From contig JAFQVE010000019.1 of the NCBI GenBank assembly GCA_017408185.1, positions 1 through 5,920 of the forward strand: 5,920 bases of DNA, given 5' to 3'. Position numbers and translations under genes: made by a program. The notes beneath the pieces were generated by a model, which did no database searches, had not been told where the DNA came from, and was given only the letters and a program-made list of their open reading frames with translations. Origin of the DNA: Oscillospiraceae bacterium. GTDB taxonomy: Bacteria; Bacillota_A; Clostridia; Oscillospirales; JAAYXM01. This document shows positions 1 to 5,741 of the stretch, piece after piece. Numbering within the stretch: the stretch's first letter is position 1; each line of letters starts with the position of its first letter.

Positions 1-56
1 AGCATAGCAAGCGTCAATACCCACGCAGTTAATTTGTGAAATCGTGTTTGTGTCAT
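1..56 (-). CDS. Partial N-terminus of a probable exported protein
   Basis: Only the first 18 complete codons lie in the window; the gene runs off the left edge. The peptide is MTQTRFHKLTAWVLTLAM. A short basic stretch (R5, K8) is followed by a hydrophobic run (AWVLTLAM), the usual beginning of a Sec signal peptide, so the product is probably secreted, anchored to the surface or a membrane protein. The start is well supported: an AGGAGG ribosome binding site sits 7 nt upstream of the ATG, and a promoter lies further upstream. The reading frame has no stop to the edge, but 56 bases is too little to identify a family. It is transcribed in the same direction as gdhA but has its own promoter, so it is probably a separate unit. 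The function is unknown. Confidence 0.7.
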   Translation of the reverse strand, partial: MTQTRFHKLTAWVLTLAM

Positions 57-63
57 ATGAAAA

Positions 64-69
64 CCTCCT
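64..69 (-). promoter_or_regulatory. Ribosome binding site of the left-end gene
   Basis: AGGAGG on the minus strand, a full match to the Shine-Dalgarno core, 7 nt before the ATG at 56-54. It is the main reason for accepting the truncated gene as real. Confidence 0.8.
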
Positions 70-86
70 GCTTCATTTGGGACGTA

Positions 87-129
87 TTTATGTTGGATGC
101 AATCCAACATAAAGGGATATCCCTTTATG
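87..129 (-). repeat. Two overlapping palindromes in the leader of the left-end gene
   Basis: Two perfect inverted repeats share bases. The first is a 12-bp stem, 87-98 pairing with 102-113, around a 3-nt loop. The second is a 22-bp gap-free palindrome at 108-129 (CATAAAGGGAT and its mirror). They overlap at 108-113, so in RNA the two hairpins compete for six bases. Both lie between the predicted transcription start near 138 and the ribosome binding site at 64-69, so they are inside the predicted 5' leader of the left-end gene. Possible roles are a DNA operator (the 22-bp palindrome), a leader-RNA switch or stabilising structure, or a dispersed palindromic repeat. Neither stem is followed by a T-run, so simple termination is unlikely. 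Confidence 0.7.
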
Positions 130-144
130 ATTTTTATTAAAAAA

Positions 145-173
145 ATTATACTACATTTTTTCTTTGTATTCAA
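145..173 (-). promoter_or_regulatory. Sigma-A-type promoter of the left-end gene
   Basis: On the minus strand, a -35 box TTGAAT (168-173) is separated by exactly 17 bp from a perfect -10 box TATAAT (145-150). Transcription should begin near 138, about 80 nt before the start codon. The long leader contains the overlapping palindromes. Confidence 0.75.
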
Positions 174-189
174 GCGTTTTTTGCGGTTT

Positions 190-220
190 TTTATCGGCGG
201 TTTTGAAAACCGCCGATAAA
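190..220. repeat. Inverted repeat, 15-bp perfect stem
   Basis: Bases 190-204 (TTTATCGGCGGTTTT on the minus-strand reading as well) pair perfectly with 206-220 around a single central base; in RNA the loop would be a few nt. Neither side has an obvious downstream T-run: the plus strand continues ctcaaacg and the minus strand continues AAAACCGC. It is therefore not a canonical terminator. It ends 17 bp upstream of the -35 box of the left-end promoter, a position that would suit a regulator binding site. It could also stop residual read-through from gdhA. Part of the arm, gcggtttt, is repeated directly just before it at about 183-190. Confidence 0.6.
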
Positions 221-229
221 CTCAAACGA

Positions 230-310
230 TTAAACATTCAGTCCTAAAGGCTTTCCCTCAAAGGCATCGGCAACTTGTGCAAAATTTGCATAAGTTGATT
301 TTTCGTCCAT
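230..310 (-). other. Short open frame of doubtful coding status
   Basis: A minus-strand frame from ATG (308-310) to TAA (230-232) would encode 26 residues beginning MDEKSTYANF and ending KPLGLNV. The frame stays open further upstream through the gdhA terminator hairpin to about position 421, with no stop. The composition looks protein-like, which could mean the decayed 3' end of a lost gene or a small protein. Against this, there is no good ribosome binding site, no promoter of its own, and the length is within chance for a region this size. I do not recognise a family. Confidence 0.15.
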
Positions 311-330
311 TTCACCATCTTTAAAAATAT

Positions 331-360
331 TTTTTCTGTTCAAGAAAAAGCAAAGAAGCG
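331..360. repeat. Fragment related to the right-end hairpin repeat
   Basis: A 7-bp stem (331-337 with 343-349) is followed by gcaaagaagcg. The stretch 341-360 matches 5831-5853 at the other end of the window, apart from a 2-base and a 1-base indel: both read caagaaa, then aagcaaagaa, then a GCG-type ending. In both places the shared part is the right arm of a hairpin plus about 10 nt beyond. This suggests a degraded copy of the same dispersed intergenic repeat. Confidence 0.4.
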
Positions 361-376
361 TAGCCTTGACAGGCAA

Positions 377-401
377 ACGGGGAGCGCAATGCGCTCCCCG
401 T
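377..401 (-). terminator. Probable rho-independent terminator of gdhA
   Basis: A perfect GC-rich stem of 11-12 bp (377-388 with 390-401, ACGGGGAGCGC arm) begins about 16 nt after the gdhA stop. On the minus strand it is followed by only a short T-run (TTTGCC). A second mini-hairpin (363-366 with 371-374) and T-rich sequence come next. The stem is strong but the tail is weak, so some read-through is possible. Confidence 0.65.
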
Positions 402-417
402 CCGTAATAAACAACTA

Positions 418-1764
418 TTAATATACGCCCTCTGCGAGCATTGCCTCTGCAACCTTCTTAAAGCCGGCGATGTTAGCGCCTGCGATAAGGTCATAGCCGA
501 GGCCGACTTCCTCTGCAGCCTTTGCGGAGTTGTCGTGGATGTTCTTCATGATGAGGTGAAGCTTTGCATCAACCTCTTCCGGCTCCCAATTGTAACGCAT
601 GGAGTTCTGAGCCATTTCAAGAGCGGAGGTTGCAACGCCGCCTGCGTTAACAGCCTTGGACGGAGCAACAATCTTAACGTTCTTCTTAAGATACTCAACA
701 GCTTCGTTGGTTGTCGGCATATTTGCAACCTCGATGTAGTACTCTACACCGTTAGCTGCAATCTGCTCTGCTTCCTTCATACCGATTTCGTTCTGGTATG
801 CACACGGCATGCAGATGTCAACCTTTTCGCCCCATACCTTTTCGCCCGGAACAAACTTGCAGCCGAACTTATCTGCATAATCCTGAGCGCGGTCACGGCC
901 GGAGGCGCGCATCTCAAGGAGGAAGTTGATCTTCTCTTCCGTTACAATACCGTCCGGGTCATAGCAGTAGCCGTCAGGACCGGAGATTGTAACAACCTTA
1001 CCGCCGAGCTGTGCGACCTTCTCGCAAACGCCCCATGCAACGTTACCGAAGCCGGAGACTGCGACGGTCTTGCCCTTTATTGTATCACCAAAGTGCTTAA
1101 GAACTTCTTCAAGGTAGTAAACAGCGCCATAGCCTGTTGCTTCCGGACGGAAGTAGGAACCGCCGTATGTAAGTCCCTTACCTGTGAGAACGCCGTTCTC
1201 CCAGCAAGCCTTGATTCTCTTGTACTGACCGAAGAGGTAACCGACCTCACGTGCGCCAACGCCGATGTCACCAGCCGGAACGTCAACATCCGGACCGATG
1301 TGACGGTAAAGCTCTGTCATGAATGCCTGACAGAAGCGAAGGATTTCGGAATCAGACTTACCGCGCGGGTCAAAGTCCGAGCCGCCCTTACCGCCGCCGA
1401 TCGGAAGACCGGTAAGGCTGTTCTTGAAGGTCTGCTCAAAAGCGAGGAACTTCATAGTGTCGATGGTTACCGACGGGTGGAAGCGAAGTCCTCCCTTGTA
1501 CGGGCCGATTGCGCCGTTGAACTGAACGCGGTAGCCACGGTTTGTGTGATAATTGCCGTTGTCATCTTCCCATGTAACACGGAAAGAAATCTGACGGTCC
1601 GGCTCGCAAAGTCTTTCAAGAAGACCTGCCTTTTCATATTCCGGATGCTGTGCAACGATAGGCTCGATGCTTGCAAAAACCTCTTCTACCGTCTGGATAA
1701 AGAGAGTTTCGCCCTTGTTGCGTGCCTTGACCTCGTCAAGGACTCTTTGCATATAAGGTGTCAT
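418..1764 (-). CDS. gdhA: Glutamate dehydrogenase, hexameric type, probably NAD-dependent
   Basis: Cytoplasmic enzyme for the reversible conversion of glutamate to 2-oxoglutarate plus ammonia. The product is 448 residues, the usual length of the small hexameric GDH family. Visible motifs, numbered from this start, are GPYKGGLRFHP with K90, FKNSL with K114, PIGGGKGGSDFDP with catalytic K126, PAGDIGVG with D166, and GGVATS with S380. The Rossmann fold has GFGNVA at 238-243. The sequence is close to C. symbiosum NAD-GDH as I recall it (for example TEEKINFLLEMRASGR, YYIEVANMPTTNEA). F239 and P263 match the residues tied to NAD preference there, where E. coli NADP-GDH has serine in the fingerprint, so NAD is favoured by inference. 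An in-frame ATG 15 nt upstream (1777-1779) overlaps the GGAGG site; that site sits 8 nt before the ATG at 1762-1764, so I chose the latter. The gene is monocistronic: own promoter upstream and a hairpin downstream. Confidence 0.97.
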   Translation of the reverse strand: MTPYMQRVLDEVKARNKGETLFIQTVEEVFASIEPIVAQHPEYEKAGLLERLCEPDRQISFRVTWEDDNGNYHTNRGYRVQFNGAIGPYKGGLRFHPSVTIDTMKFLAFEQTFKNSLTGLPIGGGKGGSDFDPRGKSDSEILRFCQAFMTELYRHIGPDVDVPAGDIGVGAREVGYLFGQYKRIKACWENGVLTGKGLTYGGSYFRPEATGYGAVYYLEEVLKHFGDTIKGKTVAVSGFGNVAWGVCEKVAQLGGKVVTISGPDGYCYDPDGIVTEEKINFLLEMRASGRDRAQDYADKFGCKFVPGEKVWGEKVDICMPCAYQNEIGMKEAEQIAANGVEYYIEVANMPTTNEAVEYLKKNVKIVAPSKAVNAGGVATSALEMAQNSMRYNWEPEEVDAKLHLIMKNIHDNSAKAAEEVGLGYDLIAGANIAGFKKVAEAMLAEGVY

Positions 1765-1772
1765 ACTTTTTT

Positions 1773-1777
1773 CCTCC
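1773..1777 (-). promoter_or_regulatory. Ribosome binding site that decides the gdhA start
   Basis: GGAGG on the minus strand, 8 nt before the ATG at 1764-1762. It overlaps the upstream in-frame ATG at 1779-1777, which has no Shine-Dalgarno sequence of its own. The longer reading frame beginning MEEKS is therefore unlikely to be the main product. Confidence 0.8.
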
Positions 1778-1805
1778 ATTTTCTGTTGATTTTTTCTACT
1801 GTTTA

Positions 1806-1833
1806 ATTATACCAATTTGAGCGATAATGTCAA
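1806..1833 (-). promoter_or_regulatory. Strong sigma-A promoter of gdhA with extended -10
   Basis: On the minus strand, a consensus -35 TTGACA (1828-1833), a 16-bp spacer and a consensus -10 TATAAT (1806-1811) preceded by TGG, giving an extended -10. Transcription should begin near 1799, with a leader of about 35 nt. This predicts high basal expression. Confidence 0.88.
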
Positions 1834-2002
1834 GTAAATTCGGCAAAAAAAGCAAAAAAATGCACAAGCCACGCAACAAAGTGCATTTCCAAACTTTTAA
1901 CAAGCAACATCGTAAATATCCCGCGCAATTCTGTGCTTTTCTGTGTTTATTCCGTAACAAAGCGGTATTTTTTAATTAATGTAAAGCCCTCAATAATATA
2001 TC
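1834..2002. other. Divergent gdhA-metG intergenic region outside the promoters
   Basis: AT-rich noncoding DNA between the two divergent promoters. Two 7-nt A-tracts (1845-1851 and 1854-1860, T-tracts on the gdhA strand) lie about 46-61 bp upstream of the gdhA start, where an UP element would be. An 8-bp inverted repeat, AAATGCAC (1858-1865) and GTGCATTT (1881-1888) with a 15-bp gap, follows. I see no gene, no T-box and no other riboswitch-like fold in the remainder up to the metG promoter. Confidence 0.5.
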
Positions 2003-2032
2003 TTGCAAATATTACCTGTTTTATGGTATACT
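2003..2032 (+). promoter_or_regulatory. Probable metG promoter
   Basis: TTGCAA (2003-2008), an 18-bp spacer and TATACT (2027-2032), with TGG directly before it forming an extended -10. Transcription would begin near 2039, giving a leader of under 30 nt, too short for a T-box or other riboswitch. A second perfect TATAAT at 2039-2044 has no convincing -35 and would leave an even shorter leader. Confidence 0.6.
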
Positions 2033-2066
2033 AAGATGTATAATAACTGAAAAGAGGCTGAAGGCT

Positions 2067-4007
2067 ATGGATAAGACAAAATTTTATATCACCACTGCCA
2101 TTGCTTACACGTCGCGCAAGCCGCATATAGGCAACACATACGAGGTTGTTCTCACCGACGCCATCGCGCGCTTCAAGCGCCGTATGGGCTATGATGTGTT
2201 TTTCCTTACCGGCACCGACGAGCACGGGCAGAAGATTGAGGATATCGCAAAGGAAACCGGCGTAACACCTAAGGAATATGTTGACGGCGTTGCCGGTGAA
2301 ATCAGAAACATCTGGGATATGATGAACTCAAGCTATGACAAGTTCATCCGCACAACGGATAAAGAGCACGTTGAAACAGTCCAGAAGATTTTCAAAAAGC
2401 TCTATGATCAGGGCGATATATATAAGGGTGACTACGAGGGCTGGTACTGCGTGCCGTGCGAGTCCTTCTTCACCGACACGCAGGTTGAAGGCGGCGTTTG
2501 CCCCGACTGCGGAAGACCGGTCAAGAAAACCAACGAGGAAGCATACTTCTTCAGAATGAGCAAATATCAGGACGCTCTGATGAAGCACATCGAGGAAAAT
2601 CCGGACTTCATCCAGCCGGAGAGCCGCAAAAAAGAAATGGTGAACAACTTCTTAAAGCCGGGGCTTCAGGATCTCTGCGTTTCCCGCTCGTCGTTTAAGT
2701 GGGGCGTTCCGGTAACATTTGACGACAAGCACGTTATCTACGTCTGGATTGATGCTCTTTCAAACTACATCACCGCGCTCGGATATTCTCCGGACGGCTC
2801 GGGTGAGCTTTACAACAAGTACTGGCCGGCAGATGTCCACATCATCGGAAAGGACATTCTCCGCTTCCACACAATCTACTGGCCGATTATGCTTATGGCA
2901 CTCGGCGAGCCGCTTCCGAAGAAGGTTTTCGGTCATCCGTGGCTTCTTTTCGGAACAGACAAGATGAGCAAATCACGCGGCAATGTTATCTATGCAGACG
3001 ACCTTGTCCGCCACTTCGGTGTTGACGCGGTGCGTTACTATGTTCTCCGCGAAATGCCCTTCGCTCAGGACGGAACAATCACTTACGAAACAATCATCGC
3101 ACGCTTTAACGCAGACCTTGCAAACACGCTCGGAAACCTCGTCAACCGTACTGTTGCAATGGCAAACAAATATTTTGGCGGCACAGTCTCTCATACCGGT
3201 GTCACAGATACGATGGATGCAGACCTTATCGACTGTGCAATAAAATGCCGCGATGCGGTTGCGGAAAAGATGGAGGAATACCGCGTTGCAGATGCGCTTG
3301 AAGAAATCATTTCCCTCGCACGCCGCAGCAACAAATACATTGACGAGACAGCACCGTGGGCGCTTGCAAAGGATGAAGAGAAGAAAGAAAGACTTTCAAC
3401 TGTTCTCTTCAATCTCTTAGAGTCTATCCGCTTTATCGGAACACTCATTTATCCGTTTATGCCGGACACCGCAGAAAAAATCATCGCTCAGTGCGGCGCT
3501 TCTGCATCCGATGTTGCATCGCTTTCCGAGTTTGCCGTGAGCGGCAGCATAACCGTCGGTGAATCCGAGGTTCTCTTTGCAAGAATTGACGAAAAGAAAA
3601 AGCTTGAAGAACTCAACGCCGAGATGGAAGCTGCAATGGCAGCAGCTGCAGCGGCAAATGAACCGGAAGAGGAAAAGATGCCGGAAATCACAATTGACGA
3701 TTTTGACAAGGTTGAGCTTCGCGTTGTGAAAATCCTTGAATGTGAGCCGGTAAAGAAATCCGACAAGCTCCTGCGCATCATTGTTGATGACGGAGAAGGT
3801 CAGCGCCAGATTGTCTCGGGTATCGCACAGCAGTACACTCCCGATGAGCTTATCGGCAAAAAGGTAATCCTTGTTGCAAACTTAAAACCCGCAAAGCTCC
3901 GCGGCGTTGAAAGCCACGGTATGCTCCTTGCGGCAGATCTTCCTGATGGCGGGTGCAAGGTCATCTTCGCAGATGATGCAATCCCCGCAGGCGCGCAGAT
4001 ACATTAA
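2067..4007 (+). CDS. metG: Methionyl-tRNA synthetase with C-terminal tRNA-binding domain
   Basis: Cytoplasmic class I synthetase that charges tRNA-Met (initiator and elongator) with methionine using ATP. The 646 residues fit the long bacterial form. In order: the N-terminal Rossmann domain with KPHIGN (HIGH-equivalent at 20-23, here HIGN); the inserted zinc-knuckle domain with C128, C131, C145 and C148 (CX2C-X13-CX2C); methionine-pocket region VWIDAL with W227; KMSKS at 299-303; the alpha-helical anticodon-binding domain, about 340-500; a charged, alanine-rich linker, about 508-540, with eight consecutive alanine-type residues near 524-530; and an EMAP/Arc1p-like OB-fold tRNA-binding and dimerisation domain, about 541-646 (DKVELRVVKI, SGIAQQY, NLKPAKLRGVESHGMLLA). 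The start has AGAGG 9 nt upstream. It is divergent from gdhA and followed by a strong terminator, so it is probably transcribed alone. All catalytic signatures are present; HIGN is the one oddity. Confidence 0.97.
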   Translation: MDKTKFYITTAIAYTSRKPHIGNTYEVVLTDAIARFKRRMGYDVFFLTGTDEHGQKIEDIAKETGVTPKEYVDGVAGEIRNIWDMMNSSYDKFIRTTDKEHVETVQKIFKKLYDQGDIYKGDYEGWYCVPCESFFTDTQVEGGVCPDCGRPVKKTNEEAYFFRMSKYQDALMKHIEENPDFIQPESRKKEMVNNFLKPGLQDLCVSRSSFKWGVPVTFDDKHVIYVWIDALSNYITALGYSPDGSGELYNKYWPADVHIIGKDILRFHTIYWPIMLMALGEPLPKKVFGHPWLLFGTDKMSKSRGNVIYADDLVRHFGVDAVRYYVLREMPFAQDGTITYETIIARFNADLANTLGNLVNRTVAMANKYFGGTVSHTGVTDTMDADLIDCAIKCRDAVAEKMEEYRVADALEEIISLARRSNKYIDETAPWALAKDEEKKERLSTVLFNLLESIRFIGTLIYPFMPDTAEKIIAQCGASASDVASLSEFAVSGSITVGESEVLFARIDEKKKLEELNAEMEAAMAAAAAANEPEEEKMPEITIDDFDKVELRVVKILECEPVKKSDKLLRIIVDDGEGQRQIVSGIAQQYTPDELIGKKVILVANLKPAKLRGVESHGMLLAADLPDGGCKVIFADDAIPAGAQIH

Positions 4008-4025
4008 AGAAACATTCCAATTACA

Positions 4026-4074
4026 ACACCCCCGTGAAGCGGAAATTCCGTTTTACGGGGGTGTAAATTTTTTT
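4026..4074 (+). terminator. Strong rho-independent terminator of metG
   Basis: Starting 18 nt after the metG stop, ACACCCCCGT (4026-4035) pairs perfectly with 4055-4064. The pairing continues inward to 4043/4047 with two G-U pairs, making an 18-bp stem with a 3-nt loop. It is followed by AAATTTTTTT (4065-4074). On the opposite strand the same stem has only a weak tail (TTGTAATT), so it may act as a less efficient terminator for the convergent lipoprotein gene. No other terminator is visible in the 57 nt between that gene's stop and this hairpin. Confidence 0.92.
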
Positions 4075-4131
4075 CACACTGTTTTAAATACAAAACGTGG
4101 CATAAAGAGGAACTGTTTTTTCTGTTTCTCA

Positions 4132-5685
4132 CTATTTTATTTTGCTATATACCTCTTCATAAAGTGCCATTAACTCTGCAACCGGAAGTTCTGAAAGCTC
4201 CTTCCGGAAAGCATCCCATTCTGAAATCGGGCGCTGACCGATAATGAACTTCTGGAGGTTCTCCTCAACAAATGTCTTGAGCGATGTCTCATAATCCGCC
4301 CTCATCGCTGCATCCTCAGACGAGAACTCAAGATAGAGTGTGGGGTCGAGATGCGGATAGATGTTGCTTATAATAAAGTCAGTCGTTGCTGCCTGCTCGT
4401 CGGAGATCGATGCGTCAATACTCTCGGGGTCAATACGTGTGTATGTACCTAACGTCTTAAAACCGTAAAGTGTTTGAGCAGTTCCGCTATACCCATCAGG
4501 AAAAATGTACTGTTTCCTGCCATTTACCACCTCGTAGGTCTCGCCTTCTTTACCCCACGAAAGGAGTTCACTCCCCTCGTCCGTGTAGAACCAATTGAGG
4601 TACCTCATTGCGTTTGCAATGCCTCCCTCGTCACCTGTGTTGCACACTGCGTAACCCGTCGGGTCGTTATTGTACTTGTTATTCATATTGATGCCCATAC
4701 CGTTTTCTGCTCTCGGCGGGGTCATAGCCGTGAGGTTGAATTCCGGATTCTTTACACGTGCAATATTGTTAAAGAAGTCTATTCTTATCTGATACTCCGG
4801 CATAATAAACCCGCGGTCGGTAGAAACAAGTTCCTGCCATAAAGATGTGTTTATTGTAAAGAAGTCTGCCGGAACAAGCTTCTCACTTACCATCTTGTTG
4901 AAAAATTCAACAATTTCAAGCATTACATCTTCTGTCGCACCGTATGACCACTTCTCGTTTTCAAAGTCATAATATGCGTTGTAGCGGAAGTTCGGCTTCC
5001 ACGTGCTGCCGATTACATTAATATTGGCAAGACCCTGGCGTACAGAGAAAGGATACGACTCCGGATAGAGCTCTTTAAGCTTCTTTGAAACATTGTAGAG
5101 ATCCTCTGTCGTTTCGGGAACCTCAAGGCCGTGCTTATCAAACACATCCTTGCGATAAAGCCATGTACGAAGGTTTGTGTAACGCTCCATCCCGAATACC
5201 GGCGAGTAATATATCTTACCATTTGCTGTCTTGCGCGTATTTCTCATCCACTGATCTTCCTCCGGAAGCCCGTCCCAGAAAGCGTTGTAGTCAGGCAGAA
5301 ACTCTGCATAATCATCCAAGGCTACAAATGCCCCCTGCTCACAGTAGTCAGAAAAGGTGCTCGGCTTATTCTGAAAACCAACGAGGTCAGGAAGCGACTC
5401 CGGACTCGCCATAATGGTTGTAAACTTAGTTGCAAACTCAGACGCCGGAATTGCATTTACATTGATTTTTCCGCCAATGTTCTCGTTTATATACTGCCAT
5501 ACCTTCCAGCTCGGATCATATGGCCATGACGCGTGGCTTGCGATTGTTACATTGAGTACTGCATCGTCCGGAATCTGCTTCCCCTCGGGTATGTCATATG
5601 ACACATCACCGGTTACTCTACCACCACATGCGCAGAGTGCAAGCACCATAACAAGTGCGAGGGAAATCGCTATAAATCTTTTCAC
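4132..5685 (-). CDS. Extracellular solute-binding lipoprotein of a carbohydrate ABC importer (LplA/YtcQ-like)
   Basis: Lipoprotein that captures a substrate outside the membrane and delivers it to an ABC importer, by family probably an oligosaccharide. The N-terminus is a lipoprotein signal: basic MKRF, a hydrophobic stretch at 5-17 and a lipobox LCAC with the modified cysteine likely C20, then a short polar linker. The mature part reads like family 1 solute-binding proteins of the LplA/YtcQ/LipO type: YINENIGGKINVNAIPAS region near 65-82, PDLVGF near 99-104, NGKIYYSP near 155-162, RKDVFDKHGLEVPETTEDL near 178-196, RYLNWFYTDEGSELLSWGKEG near 361-381, and a family-like C-terminus, GQRPISEWD onward. 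The 517 residues match the usual 500-560. The start codon is GTG (5685-5683), with AAGGAGG 8 nt upstream and an in-frame TAA just before it. No permease or ATPase gene lies in the window; partners may be to the right or elsewhere. The exact substrate is not readable from sequence. Confidence 0.9.
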   Translation of the reverse strand: MKRFIAISLALVMVLALCACGGRVTGDVSYDIPEGKQIPDDAVLNVTIASHASWPYDPSWKVWQYINENIGGKINVNAIPASEFATKFTTIMASPESLPDLVGFQNKPSTFSDYCEQGAFVALDDYAEFLPDYNAFWDGLPEEDQWMRNTRKTANGKIYYSPVFGMERYTNLRTWLYRKDVFDKHGLEVPETTEDLYNVSKKLKELYPESYPFSVRQGLANINVIGSTWKPNFRYNAYYDFENEKWSYGATEDVMLEIVEFFNKMVSEKLVPADFFTINTSLWQELVSTDRGFIMPEYQIRIDFFNNIARVKNPEFNLTAMTPPRAENGMGINMNNKYNNDPTGYAVCNTGDEGGIANAMRYLNWFYTDEGSELLSWGKEGETYEVVNGRKQYIFPDGYSGTAQTLYGFKTLGTYTRIDPESIDASISDEQAATTDFIISNIYPHLDPTLYLEFSSEDAAMRADYETSLKTFVEENLQKFIIGQRPISEWDAFRKELSELPVAELMALYEEVYSKIK

Positions 5686-5693
5686 TTATTTTT

Positions 5694-5700
5694 CCTCCTT
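5694..5700 (-). promoter_or_regulatory. Ribosome binding site fixing the GTG start of the lipoprotein gene
   Basis: AAGGAGG on the minus strand, 8 nt before GTG at 5685-5683. An in-frame TAA directly precedes the GTG, so no longer product is possible. The first in-frame ATG inside the gene would remove the signal peptide's basic end. Confidence 0.85.
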
Positions 5701-5711
5701 TTATTTTCTAT

Positions 5712-5741
5712 ATTGTAGGGACAGGCGTCCCCGACTGTCCG
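5712..5741 (-). promoter_or_regulatory. Possible promoter of the lipoprotein gene, overlapping a repeat
   Basis: On the minus strand, CGGACA (5736-5741, four of six to TTGACA) is 18 bp from TACAAT (5712-5717, five of six to TATAAT). Transcription would begin near 5705, about 20 nt before the GTG. The spacer consists of GC-rich palindromic repeat sequence. I see no better promoter between 5686 and 5760, but a promoter beyond the window with read-through is equally possible. Confidence 0.35.
5715..5741. repeat. GC-rich palindromic repeat with two alternative hairpins
   Basis: The stretch can fold as GGGAC (5718-5722) with GTCCC (5727-5731), or as GGACAG (5719-5724) with CTGTCC (5735-5740); the two share bases and exclude each other. 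Its wording (TGTAGGGACAGG then GTCCCCGACTGTCCG) resembles short dispersed intergenic repeats that I associate with gut Clostridia. That resemblance is from memory and only one copy is in the window. Confidence 0.5.

Noticed and set aside
535..1806. A 423-codon open frame on the plus strand opposite gdhA
   Set aside because: It is the antisense shadow of a strongly biased, conserved gene. Its sequence resembles no family I know, it has no promoter or ribosome binding site, and it runs through the gdhA promoter.
1952..1967. Small hairpin around CCG/CGG followed by T-rich sequence between gdhA and metG
   Set aside because: The stem is only 3 bp; no gene ends nearby that would need a terminator.
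1834..2066. T-box or SAM riboswitch upstream of metG
   Set aside because: The likely transcription start leaves a leader under 30 nt, and no T-box motif, specifier stem or antiterminator pair is visible.
2335..3243. Several 60-90 codon frames inside metG on both strands
   Set aside because: They are out-of-frame shadows of metG, with no ribosome binding sites or recognisable products.
3907..4173. Plus-strand 88-codon frame across the metG end and terminator
   Set aside because: It overlaps the conserved metG C-terminus out of frame and passes through a strong terminator.
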